Assembly (NCBI GenBank): GCA_002694945.1
Contig: NZNP01000110.1
Span: 1-7,765, forward strand
Direction: 5' to 3'
Source: Gammaproteobacteria bacterium
Lineage (GTDB): Bacteria > Pseudomonadota > Gammaproteobacteria > Pseudomonadales > Azotimanducaceae
DNA: 7,765 bases
Under the pieces are notes generated by a model. It saw only the letters and a program-made list of their open reading frames with translations, ran no database searches and was not told the DNA's origin. Within the stretch, counting starts at the first letter, position 1. The number at the start of each line of letters is the position of its first letter. Shown piece after piece: positions 1 through 6,078 of this stretch. The position numbers were made by a program, and so were the translations under genes.

Positions 1-137
1 ACTAAGTTTCCTCCCTCCGCTGCAACCTGATTTGCCGCCCTAAAAGCTACCCAGACCATAAAAAATACGGCCGCAGTATAAATCGCATTACTAATCATAA
101 AACTTGTCAGAATTGACCAAATTTCGAATTCGCTCAT
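1..137 (-). CDS. Small membrane protein of unknown function, 5' part only (runs off the left edge)
   Basis: Reading the minus strand, an ATG at 137-135 opens a frame with no stop for 45 codons up to the window edge, so only the N-terminus is visible. The peptide begins MSEFEIWSIL. It then has one strongly hydrophobic stretch (about residues 9-35, including AAVFFMVWVAF), followed by a more polar segment ending near AAEGGN. This looks like a short N-terminal tail followed by a first transmembrane helix. A purine-rich GAGAG (147-143) five nt upstream of the ATG is a reasonable ribosome binding site and supports this start. The gene is transcribed divergently from the alcohol dehydrogenase gene and shares its control region. 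I do not recognise the family and assign no function. The coding call rests on the open frame, the RBS and the membrane-like composition, because the rest of the gene is not visible. Confidence 0.6.
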   Translation of the reverse strand, partial: MSEFEIWSILTSFMISNAIYTAAVFFMVWVAFRAANQVAAEGGNL

Positions 138-153
138 TTTCACTCTCTTCTAG

Positions 154-179
154 TTATGGTCACGGAATAGTGACCGTAA
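154..179. promoter_or_regulatory. Imperfect palindrome, candidate operator of the minus-strand gene
   Basis: GGTCAC (158-163) and GTGACC (170-175) are a perfect 6-bp inverted repeat around a 6-nt spacer. TTA (154-156) and TAA (177-179) extend the symmetry with one mismatched pair (157/176). On the minus strand a possible -35 TTGACC (196-191) is followed after 18 nt by a weak -10 CACTAT (172-167). The palindrome would therefore cover the -10 and start point of the leftward gene, a typical repressor position. The symmetry is seen directly; its role as an operator is inferred, and no regulator gene is present in the window. Confidence 0.4.
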
Positions 180-204
180 TCACTAGTAAGGGTCAATTTT
201 AGTT

Positions 205-234
205 CGGTTTTGTGAAGGCTTGTGACGGTTTTGT
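205..234. repeat. Tandem direct repeat CGGTTTTGT, 21-bp period
   Basis: The 9-mer CGGTTTTGT occurs at 205-213 and again at 226-234, about two helical turns apart. Within it, TGTGA lies at 211-215 and 221-225. A same-face repeat of this kind in a divergent promoter region is what a regulator binding as tandem units would use. Binding is inferred only. Confidence 0.35.
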
Positions 235-282
235 ACCCATCACATTTTTCCACCCTGAATCGCGATAAAGTGTCAAATGTTG

Positions 283-306
283 TGAGAGATCAAAACTCAT
301 CTCTCA
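283..306. promoter_or_regulatory. Perfect 8-bp inverted repeat upstream of the alcohol dehydrogenase promoter
   Basis: TGAGAGAT (283-290) and ATCTCTCA (299-306) are exact reverse complements separated by 8 nt. The centre, near 294.5, lies about 55 bp upstream of the candidate -10 box at 347-352. That suits an activator or repressor site for the rightward unit. There is no T-tract after it, so it is not a terminator. The symmetry is seen; function is inferred. Confidence 0.4.
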
Positions 307-346
307 AATAGGAAATTGCTGTCACAAAAGTGAAACGACAAGAAGG

Positions 347-352
347 TATAAT
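347..352 (+). promoter_or_regulatory. Candidate -10 box for the alcohol dehydrogenase/symporter unit
   Basis: TATAAT at 347-352 matches the sigma-70 -10 consensus exactly and sits in an AT-rich tract about 70 nt before the ATG. No good -35 is present: the hexamer with 17-bp spacing is ACAAAA (324-329). A consensus -10 without a -35 fits a promoter that needs an activator, in line with the repeats just upstream. The predicted start near 359 would leave a leader of about 60 nt. Confidence 0.35.
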
Positions 353-370
353 AAAAATAATATAAAGTTC

Positions 371-412
371 GTGGCGACCGGTGACTATGCCACAGCCATA
401 AATTAAGGTCGC
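371..412 (+). promoter_or_regulatory. Two competing hairpins in the leader of the alcohol dehydrogenase gene
   Basis: GTGGC (371-375) can pair with GCCAC (389-393). Alternatively GCGACC (374-379) can pair with GGTCGC (407-412), whose first two bases belong to the ribosome binding site TAAGG (404-408). The two pairings share bases 374-375 and cannot form together, so the second would hide the RBS and the first would free it. Complementarity is seen directly; a regulatory switch is speculation, and stems of 5-6 bp can occur by chance. Confidence 0.2.
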
Positions 413-419
413 TTTAGCT

Positions 420-1589
420 ATGAGTTACTTGCTATCAAACCACGATTGGAGCCACCCTGTTCCTATAGCATACGGTCCGGGGCGCTTGGCAGAAATTGGC
501 AAGCGCTGCGTTGCTCTCGATATGAAAAATCCCTTAATCGTTACCGACAACGATTCCAGAGAGCTTCCCTTTATTTTACGAACCCAGGCCTCACTGGAGC
601 ATCAAGGAGTAGGGTCACAGGTATTTTCCGATATTTCGCCGAACCCGAGAGATCACGAGATTAGGAGTGCCAAGGGCATTTATCTTAAGGGTAACCATGA
701 TGGTGTTATCGCAATAGGCGGCGGTAGCGGTATGGACGGTGGCAAGGCGACCTGCCTAACGGTTAATAACGATATCGACCTTTGGTATTTCAACTACGAT
801 GCGCCTTTAGCGGAAGTCGGTGCAAGTGATACCTTCCCTCCTTTGATCTGCGTACCTACTACGTCGGGCACCGGGGCAGAGACGGAGAGCACGGCAATGA
901 TCACTGACACTCAGCGAGGGATGAAGCTGTGTGTCTGGCACCCAGCCCTCAAGCCATCGCTTGCGTTACTTGACCCCGAGCTGACACTCGCTCTTCCCGC
1001 ACACCTGACGGCATGGACTGGCATTGATGCACTCGTCCACGCGATGGAGGCCTACTGCGTGCCTGGCTTTCACCCCCAATGTGATGGTACGGCACTAGAA
1101 GCGATCAAACTTATTAGCCGCTGGCTCCGAATTGCCGTAGCTGATCCAAATAACCTTGAGGCTCGTGGTGGCATGCAAGTGGGTGCCTGTCTTGGAGGTA
1201 TTGCCTTTCTGAAGGGTTTGGGGCTTGTCCATGCTATCAGTCACATGGTCGGTGCCGATTATGACACCCATCACGGTCTAACTAATGCAGTCGTTTTACC
1301 TGCGGTTACCCGATTCAATGCTCCCATGCTCACGGAAAAATTAGCTCCCATGACAGCAGCTCTTGGGCTAGAGGGTGATGGCTACGAAGATTTTTACCTG
1401 GCTTTGTGTGCGCTGCTCGATGAGCTCGAAATACCTCGCACGCTCGCTGACCTTGGCGTTCCCCTCTCTGCCGCACCAGAACTTGCGAGAAAGGTCCACC
1501 GCGACGCCGCGGCGGCCACCAATGCCCGCCCTGTTTCAGTAGCGGACATTGAAGCCGTGATAGAGGAGGCCATTGTTAATGGTCGGTGA
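420..1589 (+). CDS. Iron-containing (group III) alcohol dehydrogenase
   Basis: NAD(P)-dependent dehydrogenase of the Fe-ADH superfamily, expected to interconvert an alcohol or hydroxy acid and its aldehyde in the cytoplasm. At 389 residues it is the usual family length. The N-terminal Rossmann-like domain carries GGGSGMDGGKA (residues 100-110), the nucleotide phosphate-binding turn, and VPTTSGTGAE (145-154). The C-terminal helical domain supplies the four metal ligands expected from FucO-type enzymes: Asp203 and His207 (GIDALVHAMEAY), His271 (HAISH) and His285 (HHGLTNA). All are present, so the enzyme looks active. The ATG at 420 follows TAAGG (404-408) by 11 nt and gives the normal N-terminus with an FGPGR-like turn (AYGPGR, 17-22). 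It is the first gene of a unit with the symporter 36 nt downstream. The exact substrate cannot be read from sequence; 4-hydroxybutyrate, 1,3-propanediol or a similar short substrate would fit the family. No aldehyde dehydrogenase partner lies in the window. Confidence 0.93.
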   Translation: MSYLLSNHDWSHPVPIAYGPGRLAEIGKRCVALDMKNPLIVTDNDSRELPFILRTQASLEHQGVGSQVFSDISPNPRDHEIRSAKGIYLKGNHDGVIAIGGGSGMDGGKATCLTVNNDIDLWYFNYDAPLAEVGASDTFPPLICVPTTSGTGAETESTAMITDTQRGMKLCVWHPALKPSLALLDPELTLALPAHLTAWTGIDALVHAMEAYCVPGFHPQCDGTALEAIKLISRWLRIAVADPNNLEARGGMQVGACLGGIAFLKGLGLVHAISHMVGADYDTHHGLTNAVVLPAVTRFNAPMLTEKLAPMTAALGLEGDGYEDFYLALCALLDELEIPRTLADLGVPLSAAPELARKVHRDAAAATNARPVSVADIEAVIEEAIVNGR

Positions 1590-1625
1590 ACTCCGCAGCG
1601 GTAATTTAGTTGCGTTGCTTTTCTG

Positions 1626-3383
1626 ATGGGTAGCTTCAGCCTGACGATGGTGCTCAGTGTCATGATTTATTTGGGTGCCGGTTGGTATGCGGGGCGCAAA
1701 GTGCGAAATCTCGATGACTATTTCGTCGCTGGCCGCAACGCACCAACGCTTTTAATACTGGGCACTTTGATCGCTAGCTTTATGAGCACCAATGGATTTA
1801 TCGGTGAGGCAGGTATGTCCTATCGGGGACATGGCCCTCTGATAATTATCATGACCGCTGTTAATTGTATGGGCTATGTCGTTGGTGCCCTTTTTTTTGG
1901 TCGTTACCTGCGTCGTAGCCAAGAACTGACGGTCCCTGCTTTTTTTGGCGCACGCTTTCAGAGTCAGCGAATTCAAACATTAGCAGGCCTATCGATCGTT
2001 GTCGGCCTCAGTGGTTACCTGCTTGCCGTCACTTGGGGCGTCGCACTGATCATAACGCAGGTGACTGATCTCTCAGAGCCCATTGCGATAATTCTCGTCT
2101 GGATCAGTTACATGCTATTCACGCTGTACTCGGGATCCAAAGGTGTCATTTTGACGGATACCCTTATGTTCATTTTGTTTACGACAGCGGCTGTAGTCGC
2201 ACTTTCTTTCCTCGTAAGTTTGAACGGCGGCTGGTTTGCCAGTATCGAAGCCCTTGCCGTCTTCGAGGCAAAACCCGACGTAATTGCTTGGCATGGTGTC
2301 TTAGGGCCCGAAACGAGGTGGGATACGCCGGGAGAGGCTATTCTGTGGGCGCTAATATTAGGCGTAGCATGGGGTATCGTCGTTGCAGTAAGCCCCTGGC
2401 AATCCAGTCGCTATCTGATAGCAAGAAGCGAGCATGTTGTTATTCGCTCGGCCTGTGGTGCCGCGATCATTATGTTGTTGCTTTATTTGGTCACTACTTT
2501 CTGCGCGGCCATCATTAATCTCAGCGATCCCAACATAAAGCCTCCGGAAAGTGTCATCATCTGGGCTGCCGTGAATCAGTTGCCCACTTTCCTAGGCGCT
2601 TTATTGGCATGCGGTATTTTGGCAGCGGGGCTTTCATCGGCATCGACTTTCCTGTCTCTGGTTGGCTTCAGCTTAAGCAATGACATACTTAAGTTGGCAG
2701 AGAACAACAAAATACAGCTACGTGTCACTCGCTTGACCATGCTCTTGATTGGTCTGATCGTTATAACTTTAGCCTTAGCTTTGCCTAGCAATATATTTTG
2801 GATCACCTACTTCGCGGGTCCCCTCTTTGCTTCGTCTTGGGGTGCAGTTGCTTTTATGAGTATCTGGAGCTCAAGAATCACTGAAGCCGGCGCCTTTTGG
2901 GGCATGGCATCGGGGTTTTTAGTCAATGTAGGGATGAACCTCTTGTCGTTGAACAATATCGTTGAATGGCCCGTTATTTTTGACCCGATATTAGTTGGTG
3001 CTTGCGCCAGCTTCCTGACAGTGGTCAGCGTATCGCCGTTTGGTCGGGTCAGCACCGGTGAGGCCGACTACCGAAGGGCCCTACACCAACCCCCCGCGGG
3101 TGAGCTTGACAGCAGGGAAATCCGCAGAACCCTTGTCTGGCCTTCATTTATGATTTTGGTGGGTTTTGTCATCTCTAGCTTACTCTTTATTTTCTATGCA
3201 GAACCCTATTTGCAAGCTCAACAGGAGGCTTCTGAGGAGATCGGCACTCTGGCCATTGGTGAAACCTTTCTGGCGATAGGGTATGGGCTACCTCTAATAT
3301 TTGCGGGCTTTCTAGTTCTGAAAGCAGTTAAAAAATTTTATGGCAAGCAGGATCAGAGTGCTACGCGCACTGATAGTCTCTAA
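1626..3383 (+). CDS. Sodium:solute symporter (SSS family)
   Basis: Inner-membrane secondary transporter that would use the sodium gradient to take up an organic solute. The 585 residues hold roughly 13-15 hydrophobic segments, for example near 5-22, 40-60, 72-95, 117-142, 174-200, 237-256, 274-297, 369-388, 393-412, 450-472, 505-524 and 548-567. Family marks are DDYFVAGRN (30-38) after the first helix, the broken-helix segment SFMSTNGFIGEAG (51-63), and AAGLSSASTFLSL (333-345). Ser337 and Ser338 of the last correspond to the sodium-coordinating pair known from PutP/vSGLT (alignment from memory). A hydrophilic loop (about 473-500) and an extra C-terminal helix pair follow the core. An in-frame TAA at 1602-1604 limits the start. 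ATG 1626 has no convincing Shine-Dalgarno, so translation may depend on the gene upstream; Met8 (1647) and Met13 (1662) are less likely because they shorten helix 1. Linkage to the dehydrogenase suggests import of its substrate. Substrate unknown. Confidence 0.9.
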   Translation: MGSFSLTMVLSVMIYLGAGWYAGRKVRNLDDYFVAGRNAPTLLILGTLIASFMSTNGFIGEAGMSYRGHGPLIIIMTAVNCMGYVVGALFFGRYLRRSQELTVPAFFGARFQSQRIQTLAGLSIVVGLSGYLLAVTWGVALIITQVTDLSEPIAIILVWISYMLFTLYSGSKGVILTDTLMFILFTTAAVVALSFLVSLNGGWFASIEALAVFEAKPDVIAWHGVLGPETRWDTPGEAILWALILGVAWGIVVAVSPWQSSRYLIARSEHVVIRSACGAAIIMLLLYLVTTFCAAIINLSDPNIKPPESVIIWAAVNQLPTFLGALLACGILAAGLSSASTFLSLVGFSLSNDILKLAENNKIQLRVTRLTMLLIGLIVITLALALPSNIFWITYFAGPLFASSWGAVAFMSIWSSRITEAGAFWGMASGFLVNVGMNLLSLNNIVEWPVIFDPILVGACASFLTVVSVSPFGRVSTGEADYRRALHQPPAGELDSREIRRTLVWPSFMILVGFVISSLLFIFYAEPYLQAQQEASEEIGTLAIGETFLAIGYGLPLIFAGFLVLKAVKKFYGKQDQSATRTDSL

Positions 3384-3443
3384 CTGATGAATTCGGGGAA
3401 CGTAACTACCAAAGCCCTAAAACAGGCATGTGGATCGCAAATC

Positions 3444-3467
3444 GGGTATTTAGGCCAAGAAATACTC
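3444..3467 (+). terminator. Hairpin downstream of the symporter gene, possible transcription end
   Basis: GGGTATTT (3444-3451) pairs with AAATACTC (3460-3467) as an 8-bp stem with one G-T pair and an 8-nt loop, 60 nt after the symporter stop. It is not followed by a T-run, so it is a poor intrinsic terminator; it could instead be a 3'-end stabilising structure or a protein site. Confidence 0.25.
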
Positions 3468-3564
3468 AGCTAAAGTGAGCGAAGATCAGAAATTGAAATG
3501 AAACGGGGGGACTCGTTACATTTTTTAGTCTCCTATCTCTGAGTTCGTTTCTTTTTTGTATCCG

Positions 3565-3584
3565 AAAGCCTCTGCTTTTTTCTT
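3565..3584 (+). terminator. Weak terminator-like element in a T-rich tract
   Basis: AAAGC (3565-3569) and GCTTT (3574-3578) form a short stem around the 4-nt loop CTCT. The stem runs directly into a T-rich tail ending near 3586. The 5-bp stem with only two G-C pairs is weak, but it is the best stem-plus-T-tract in this spacer and would end transcripts from the symporter gene before the P450 gene. Confidence 0.25.
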
Positions 3585-3700
3585 TTCCGCCCTAGAGTCA
3601 ACTGCTTGAAGATCACGCTTATCTCGCGCGACAAAGAGGTTAGGATGATTTAGTTGTCTTAAGGTATTATCTTAGAAAGTCAGTCCAATTAGGATAAAAA

Positions 3701-4939
3701 ATGAAATCACCCGAAGATTTCAGCATGCTGGACCCAAAAGTAAGTAGTGAGCCTTGGGACCTCTATCAGGTTTTACATGAGCAATGCCCTGTTTATCAGA
3801 TGCCTGAGACCGGAGCATTTGTAGTGACACGCTATGAAGACCTAAGAGCGGTATTGAAAAATCATGAAGCATTTTCCTCAGACGTCGGATCATTAGGAGG
3901 AGGCCAGTTTGCTGGTATCCACAGAGAAATCCTTGAAAATGGAGGAGGTTGGCCACACGTATCAACTCTTCAGCGCACAGATCCTCCAATTCACGATCGA
4001 TATAGAAAACTTCTTGATCGAGTATTTACAATATCTCGTGTTCGAGAATTAACGTCCCACATCGATCAGGTGGTAGACCTACTCATTGATCGTTTTGTTG
4101 ACCGAGGTGAATGTGAATTTAACGATGAATTTGCTATGCCTATGCCAGGTATCATCATAGCCGAACAATTGGGCCTGGATGCGGGTAAGGTAGAAATCTT
4201 TAAGAAGTGGGCCGACGCGATGCTGGGAGCGGCAAGAGCCGCAGTAGCAACGGAAGATGAAGTCCGAGCAAATGCAGAGATGGAATTAGAGGCCCAATTG
4301 TTCCTCGCAGATATTTTTGAAAAACGTCGCAAGCAACCCTCTGATGATCTGATGTCCGCTTTGGTGCACTCGCACGGCGAGGATGAGGAGCCGTTGACGA
4401 TGGCTGAATTGCAAAACGTGATGCATCAACTAATCACTGGAGGTTTCGAGACTACTCAAACTGCCATCAATCATGGAATGTGGACATTGATTCGACACCC
4501 TGAGTTACAAAATAAGCTTAGAGAAGACGAGTCTCTTATAAAGCCTTTTGTCGACGAGGTTTTGAGATGGGAAAGCCCAGTTCAATTTCTTGCCAGGCGG
4601 GCAGTGCAAGATGTGAAAATGGGAGACACATTGATCACTAAAGATAGCATGGTGCTCGTCGGCTATGGAGCGGCAAATAGAGATAAAGAAAAATTCGAAT
4701 GTCCTCACCAATTCGATATAGATCGACGTAATGCTGGAGCTAATTTAGCGTTTGGTAGTGGCAAGCACTTTTGCCCCGGAGCTTTACTTGCGAAACAGGA
4801 GATGATGAGTTCTTTTAAGTTGCTTCTGGATCGTTTAGAGGATGTCAAACTAGCTAAACCTCTTCCTGAACCTGTTCACCGCTTCAGCTTATTTTTTATG
4901 CCTATGCATGACTTTTACATCAGTTTTAAAAAGAGATAG
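3701..4939 (+). CDS. Cytochrome P450 (bacterial, soluble, class I type)
   Basis: Heme-thiolate monooxygenase of 412 residues, the normal length for soluble bacterial P450s; there is no signal or membrane anchor. The C-helix region has TDPPIHDRYR (93-102), with His98 and Arg102 in the usual heme-propionate positions. The I-helix oxygen-activation motif is GGFETT (247-252), with Glu in the acid position. The K-helix ExxR is Glu286-Arg289 (EVLR). The heme loop FGSGKHFCPG (351-360) supplies Cys358 as the axial ligand. All core elements are intact, so it should be functional. AGGA (3691-3694) lies 6 nt before ATG 3701 and supports that start. It needs an external ferredoxin and reductase; neither is adjacent. 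The gene stands alone, convergent with cysE. Sampled stretches (for example 4501-4560 and 4681-4740) are about 38% GC, below parts of the dehydrogenase and nadK genes, which hints at separate acquisition. Substrate and CYP family cannot be named from sequence alone. Confidence 0.95.
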   Translation: MKSPEDFSMLDPKVSSEPWDLYQVLHEQCPVYQMPETGAFVVTRYEDLRAVLKNHEAFSSDVGSLGGGQFAGIHREILENGGGWPHVSTLQRTDPPIHDRYRKLLDRVFTISRVRELTSHIDQVVDLLIDRFVDRGECEFNDEFAMPMPGIIIAEQLGLDAGKVEIFKKWADAMLGAARAAVATEDEVRANAEMELEAQLFLADIFEKRRKQPSDDLMSALVHSHGEDEEPLTMAELQNVMHQLITGGFETTQTAINHGMWTLIRHPELQNKLREDESLIKPFVDEVLRWESPVQFLARRAVQDVKMGDTLITKDSMVLVGYGAANRDKEKFECPHQFDIDRRNAGANLAFGSGKHFCPGALLAKQEMMSSFKLLLDRLEDVKLAKPLPEPVHRFSLFFMPMHDFYISFKKR

Positions 4940-5045
4940 GAGACAGCAGATTGGGCCTGCTTGAAATGTGAGCTGTTCTAAGCGCTCATGTGACTCTCAG
5001 ACTATCTTAGATGTATCAACTAATTCAAAGAAGGAAGTGGTTGCT

Positions 5046-5065
5046 CTCGAAAAGCGTTTTTCGGG
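5046..5065. terminator. Hairpin between convergent P450 and cysE genes, possible bidirectional terminator
   Basis: CTCGAAAA (5046-5053) and TTTTCGGG (5058-5065) form an 8-bp stem with one G-T pair and a 4-nt loop GCGT. The A-run and T-run in the stem make it similar on both strands, as often seen between convergent genes. No separate T-tail follows, and the P450 stop is more than 100 nt away, so the call is tentative. Confidence 0.3.
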
Positions 5066-5105
5066 CTTAGATTTAAATTTAGGCCTTTTGCGTTGGCTTG
5101 TTTAA

Positions 5106-5127
5106 GAGAGGCTTGGTTTGACCTCTC
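5106..5127 (-). terminator. Hairpin downstream of cysE, possible terminator
   Basis: GAGAGG (5106-5111) and CCTCTC (5122-5127) are perfect reverse complements around a 10-nt loop, about 60 nt past the cysE stop. On the minus strand the stem is followed by TTAAAC, a poor U-tail. It may mark the cysE 3' end, but evidence is limited to the symmetry. Confidence 0.25.
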
Positions 5128-5188
5128 GTTGTTAGCTCTCGATCGTAATCTCGCAAAAAGTATCTGAGCATTGCGAACTAAAGAAGCC

Positions 5189-6040
5189 TTAAAATGAGTG
5201 ATCAACATCTTTAGCGGGTGACGCTCCTACTGGTCGTCCTACGACTTCCGCAGGTACGCCAGCGACGGTTACGTGTGGGGGTACATCTTTCATCACTACG
5301 CTACCGGCCCCTACTTTGGCGCCTGCTCCAATCTCTATATTACCGATGACCGATGCAGATGCGCCTATCAGCACACCGTGTCGGATTTTTGGGTGGCGAT
5401 CGCCCTGTTCTTTTCCTGTTCCTCCAAGTGTAACTCCGTGCAGCATAGTGACGTCGTCGTCGACAACGGCTGTTTCACCGATGACAATACCTGTCGCGTG
5501 ATCAAGCATGATGCCGCACCCGATTTTGGCAGCGGGGTGGATGTCGACGCCAAATATAGCGCTCATCTGGTTTTGCAGATAGAACGCGAGGCTGTGACGT
5601 TGCTGATTCCATAGCCAGTGAGCAACTCGGTGAGATTGCAGTGCATGAAAGCCCTTATAGAATAGCAGGGGTGTAGAGTAACTGTTACATGCAGGATCTC
5701 GATTGCGAACAGCTTCTATGTCGATCTCTGCGGCCCTGATAATCGCTTTTTCCTCCAGGTAGGCCTCCTCAAAAATCTCTCGTATGGCCATAGAGGAGAC
5801 AACAGATGAATCAAGTTTGCTGGCGAGTAGAAAGCTGAGCGCACCTTCAAGGGTATCGTGATTCAGCACCGTAGCATGGAAAAAGGTCGACATGATGGGC
5901 TCAAAGTCTGCTCGGAGTTTGACCTCTTCACGTATGGTGTGCCAGAAAGATCCAGTGGCGGATACCTCTCGCAATTGGTTTTCTTCGACCGACACCATTT
6001 GATTTTGCTTGTCGGTTATCATTTTTATAGTATTTTCCAC
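5189..6040 (-). CDS. cysE: Serine O-acetyltransferase
   Basis: Makes O-acetylserine from L-serine and acetyl-CoA, the committed step of cysteine synthesis in the cytoplasm. The 283 residues show the N-terminal helical SAT domain (about 31-160) and the left-handed beta-helix of hexapeptide repeats (about 165-265). Recalled E. coli catalytic residues Asp92, Asp157, His158 and His193 map to Asp115 (RDPA), Asp180 and His181 (MLDHATG) and His216 (DRHPKIR), all at identical spacing. The frame opens with GTG at 6040-6038, giving about 23 more N-terminal residues than E. coli CysE. ATG at 6022 (Met7) and ATG at 5998 (Met15) are alternatives, and none has a strong Shine-Dalgarno. The C-terminus stops at VDHSF, about 13 residues before the E. 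coli end. It therefore lacks the terminal Ile that docks into CysK. Divergent from nadK across a spacer of about 150 bp; convergent with the P450 gene. Confidence 0.96.
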   Translation of the reverse strand: MENTIKMITDKQNQMVSVEENQLREVSATGSFWHTIREEVKLRADFEPIMSTFFHATVLNHDTLEGALSFLLASKLDSSVVSSMAIREIFEEAYLEEKAIIRAAEIDIEAVRNRDPACNSYSTPLLFYKGFHALQSHRVAHWLWNQQRHSLAFYLQNQMSAIFGVDIHPAAKIGCGIMLDHATGIVIGETAVVDDDVTMLHGVTLGGTGKEQGDRHPKIRHGVLIGASASVIGNIEIGAGAKVGAGSVVMKDVPPHVTVAGVPAEVVGRPVGASPAKDVDHSF

Positions 6041-6065
6041 ATTATGTGTCTTTTAGTTTGCGCTG

Positions 6066-6078
6066 TTTTGAATCAAAA
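6066..6078. promoter_or_regulatory. 13-bp palindrome in the cysE-nadK divergent promoter region
   Basis: TTTTGA (6066-6071), a central A, and TCAAAA (6073-6078) form a perfect odd-length palindrome. It contains a possible cysE -35, TTGATT (minus strand 6076-6071), and lies just upstream of a possible nadK-side -10, TAAAAT (6086-6091). Such a site could control both directions. Simple AT-rich symmetry of this size can arise by chance in promoters. Confidence 0.3.

Larger units (their letters stand above)
3384..3700. other. Gene-free spacer between the symporter and P450 genes
   Basis: No frame with a start, RBS and protein-like composition was found in these 317 bases. The left part holds a hairpin (3444-3467). 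The middle (about 3525-3595) is strikingly pyrimidine-rich on the plus strand, with several T-runs. A perfect 8-bp palindrome TCGCGCGA lies at 3624-3631. The right end holds a weak possible -10, TATTAT (3665-3670), without a clear -35, and the P450 ribosome binding site. The spacer probably ends one transcript and starts another. Confidence 0.6.

Noticed and set aside
221..244. CRP-like site formed by TGTGA and TCACA
   Set aside because: The spacer is 14 nt instead of 6, and the other TGTGA/TCACA words also lack a properly spaced partner.
1394..1663. 89-codon minus-strand frame over the dehydrogenase 3' end
   Set aside because: Antisense shadow of a well-supported coding region; Ser/Ala-rich composition is typical of the reverse strand of a coding frame.
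3507..3533. GGGGACT/AGTCTCC stem in the symporter-P450 spacer
   Set aside because: The 13-nt loop carries the T-run inside it and no T-run follows, so it does not behave like an intrinsic terminator.
4945..4988. Small hairpins just after the P450 stop (AGCAG/CTGCT and TGAGC/GCTCA)
   Set aside because: Only 5-bp stems and no T-run after either; not distinguishable from chance.
5020..5208. 62-codon minus-strand frame starting inside the cysE 3' end
   Set aside because: No ribosome binding site, overlaps cysE in another frame, and runs across the hairpins of the convergent spacer; composition is not clearly protein-like.
5273..5614. 113-codon plus-strand frame opposite cysE
   Set aside because: Antisense to the conserved CysE catalytic region and rich in Cys/Ser/His as expected from a shadow frame.
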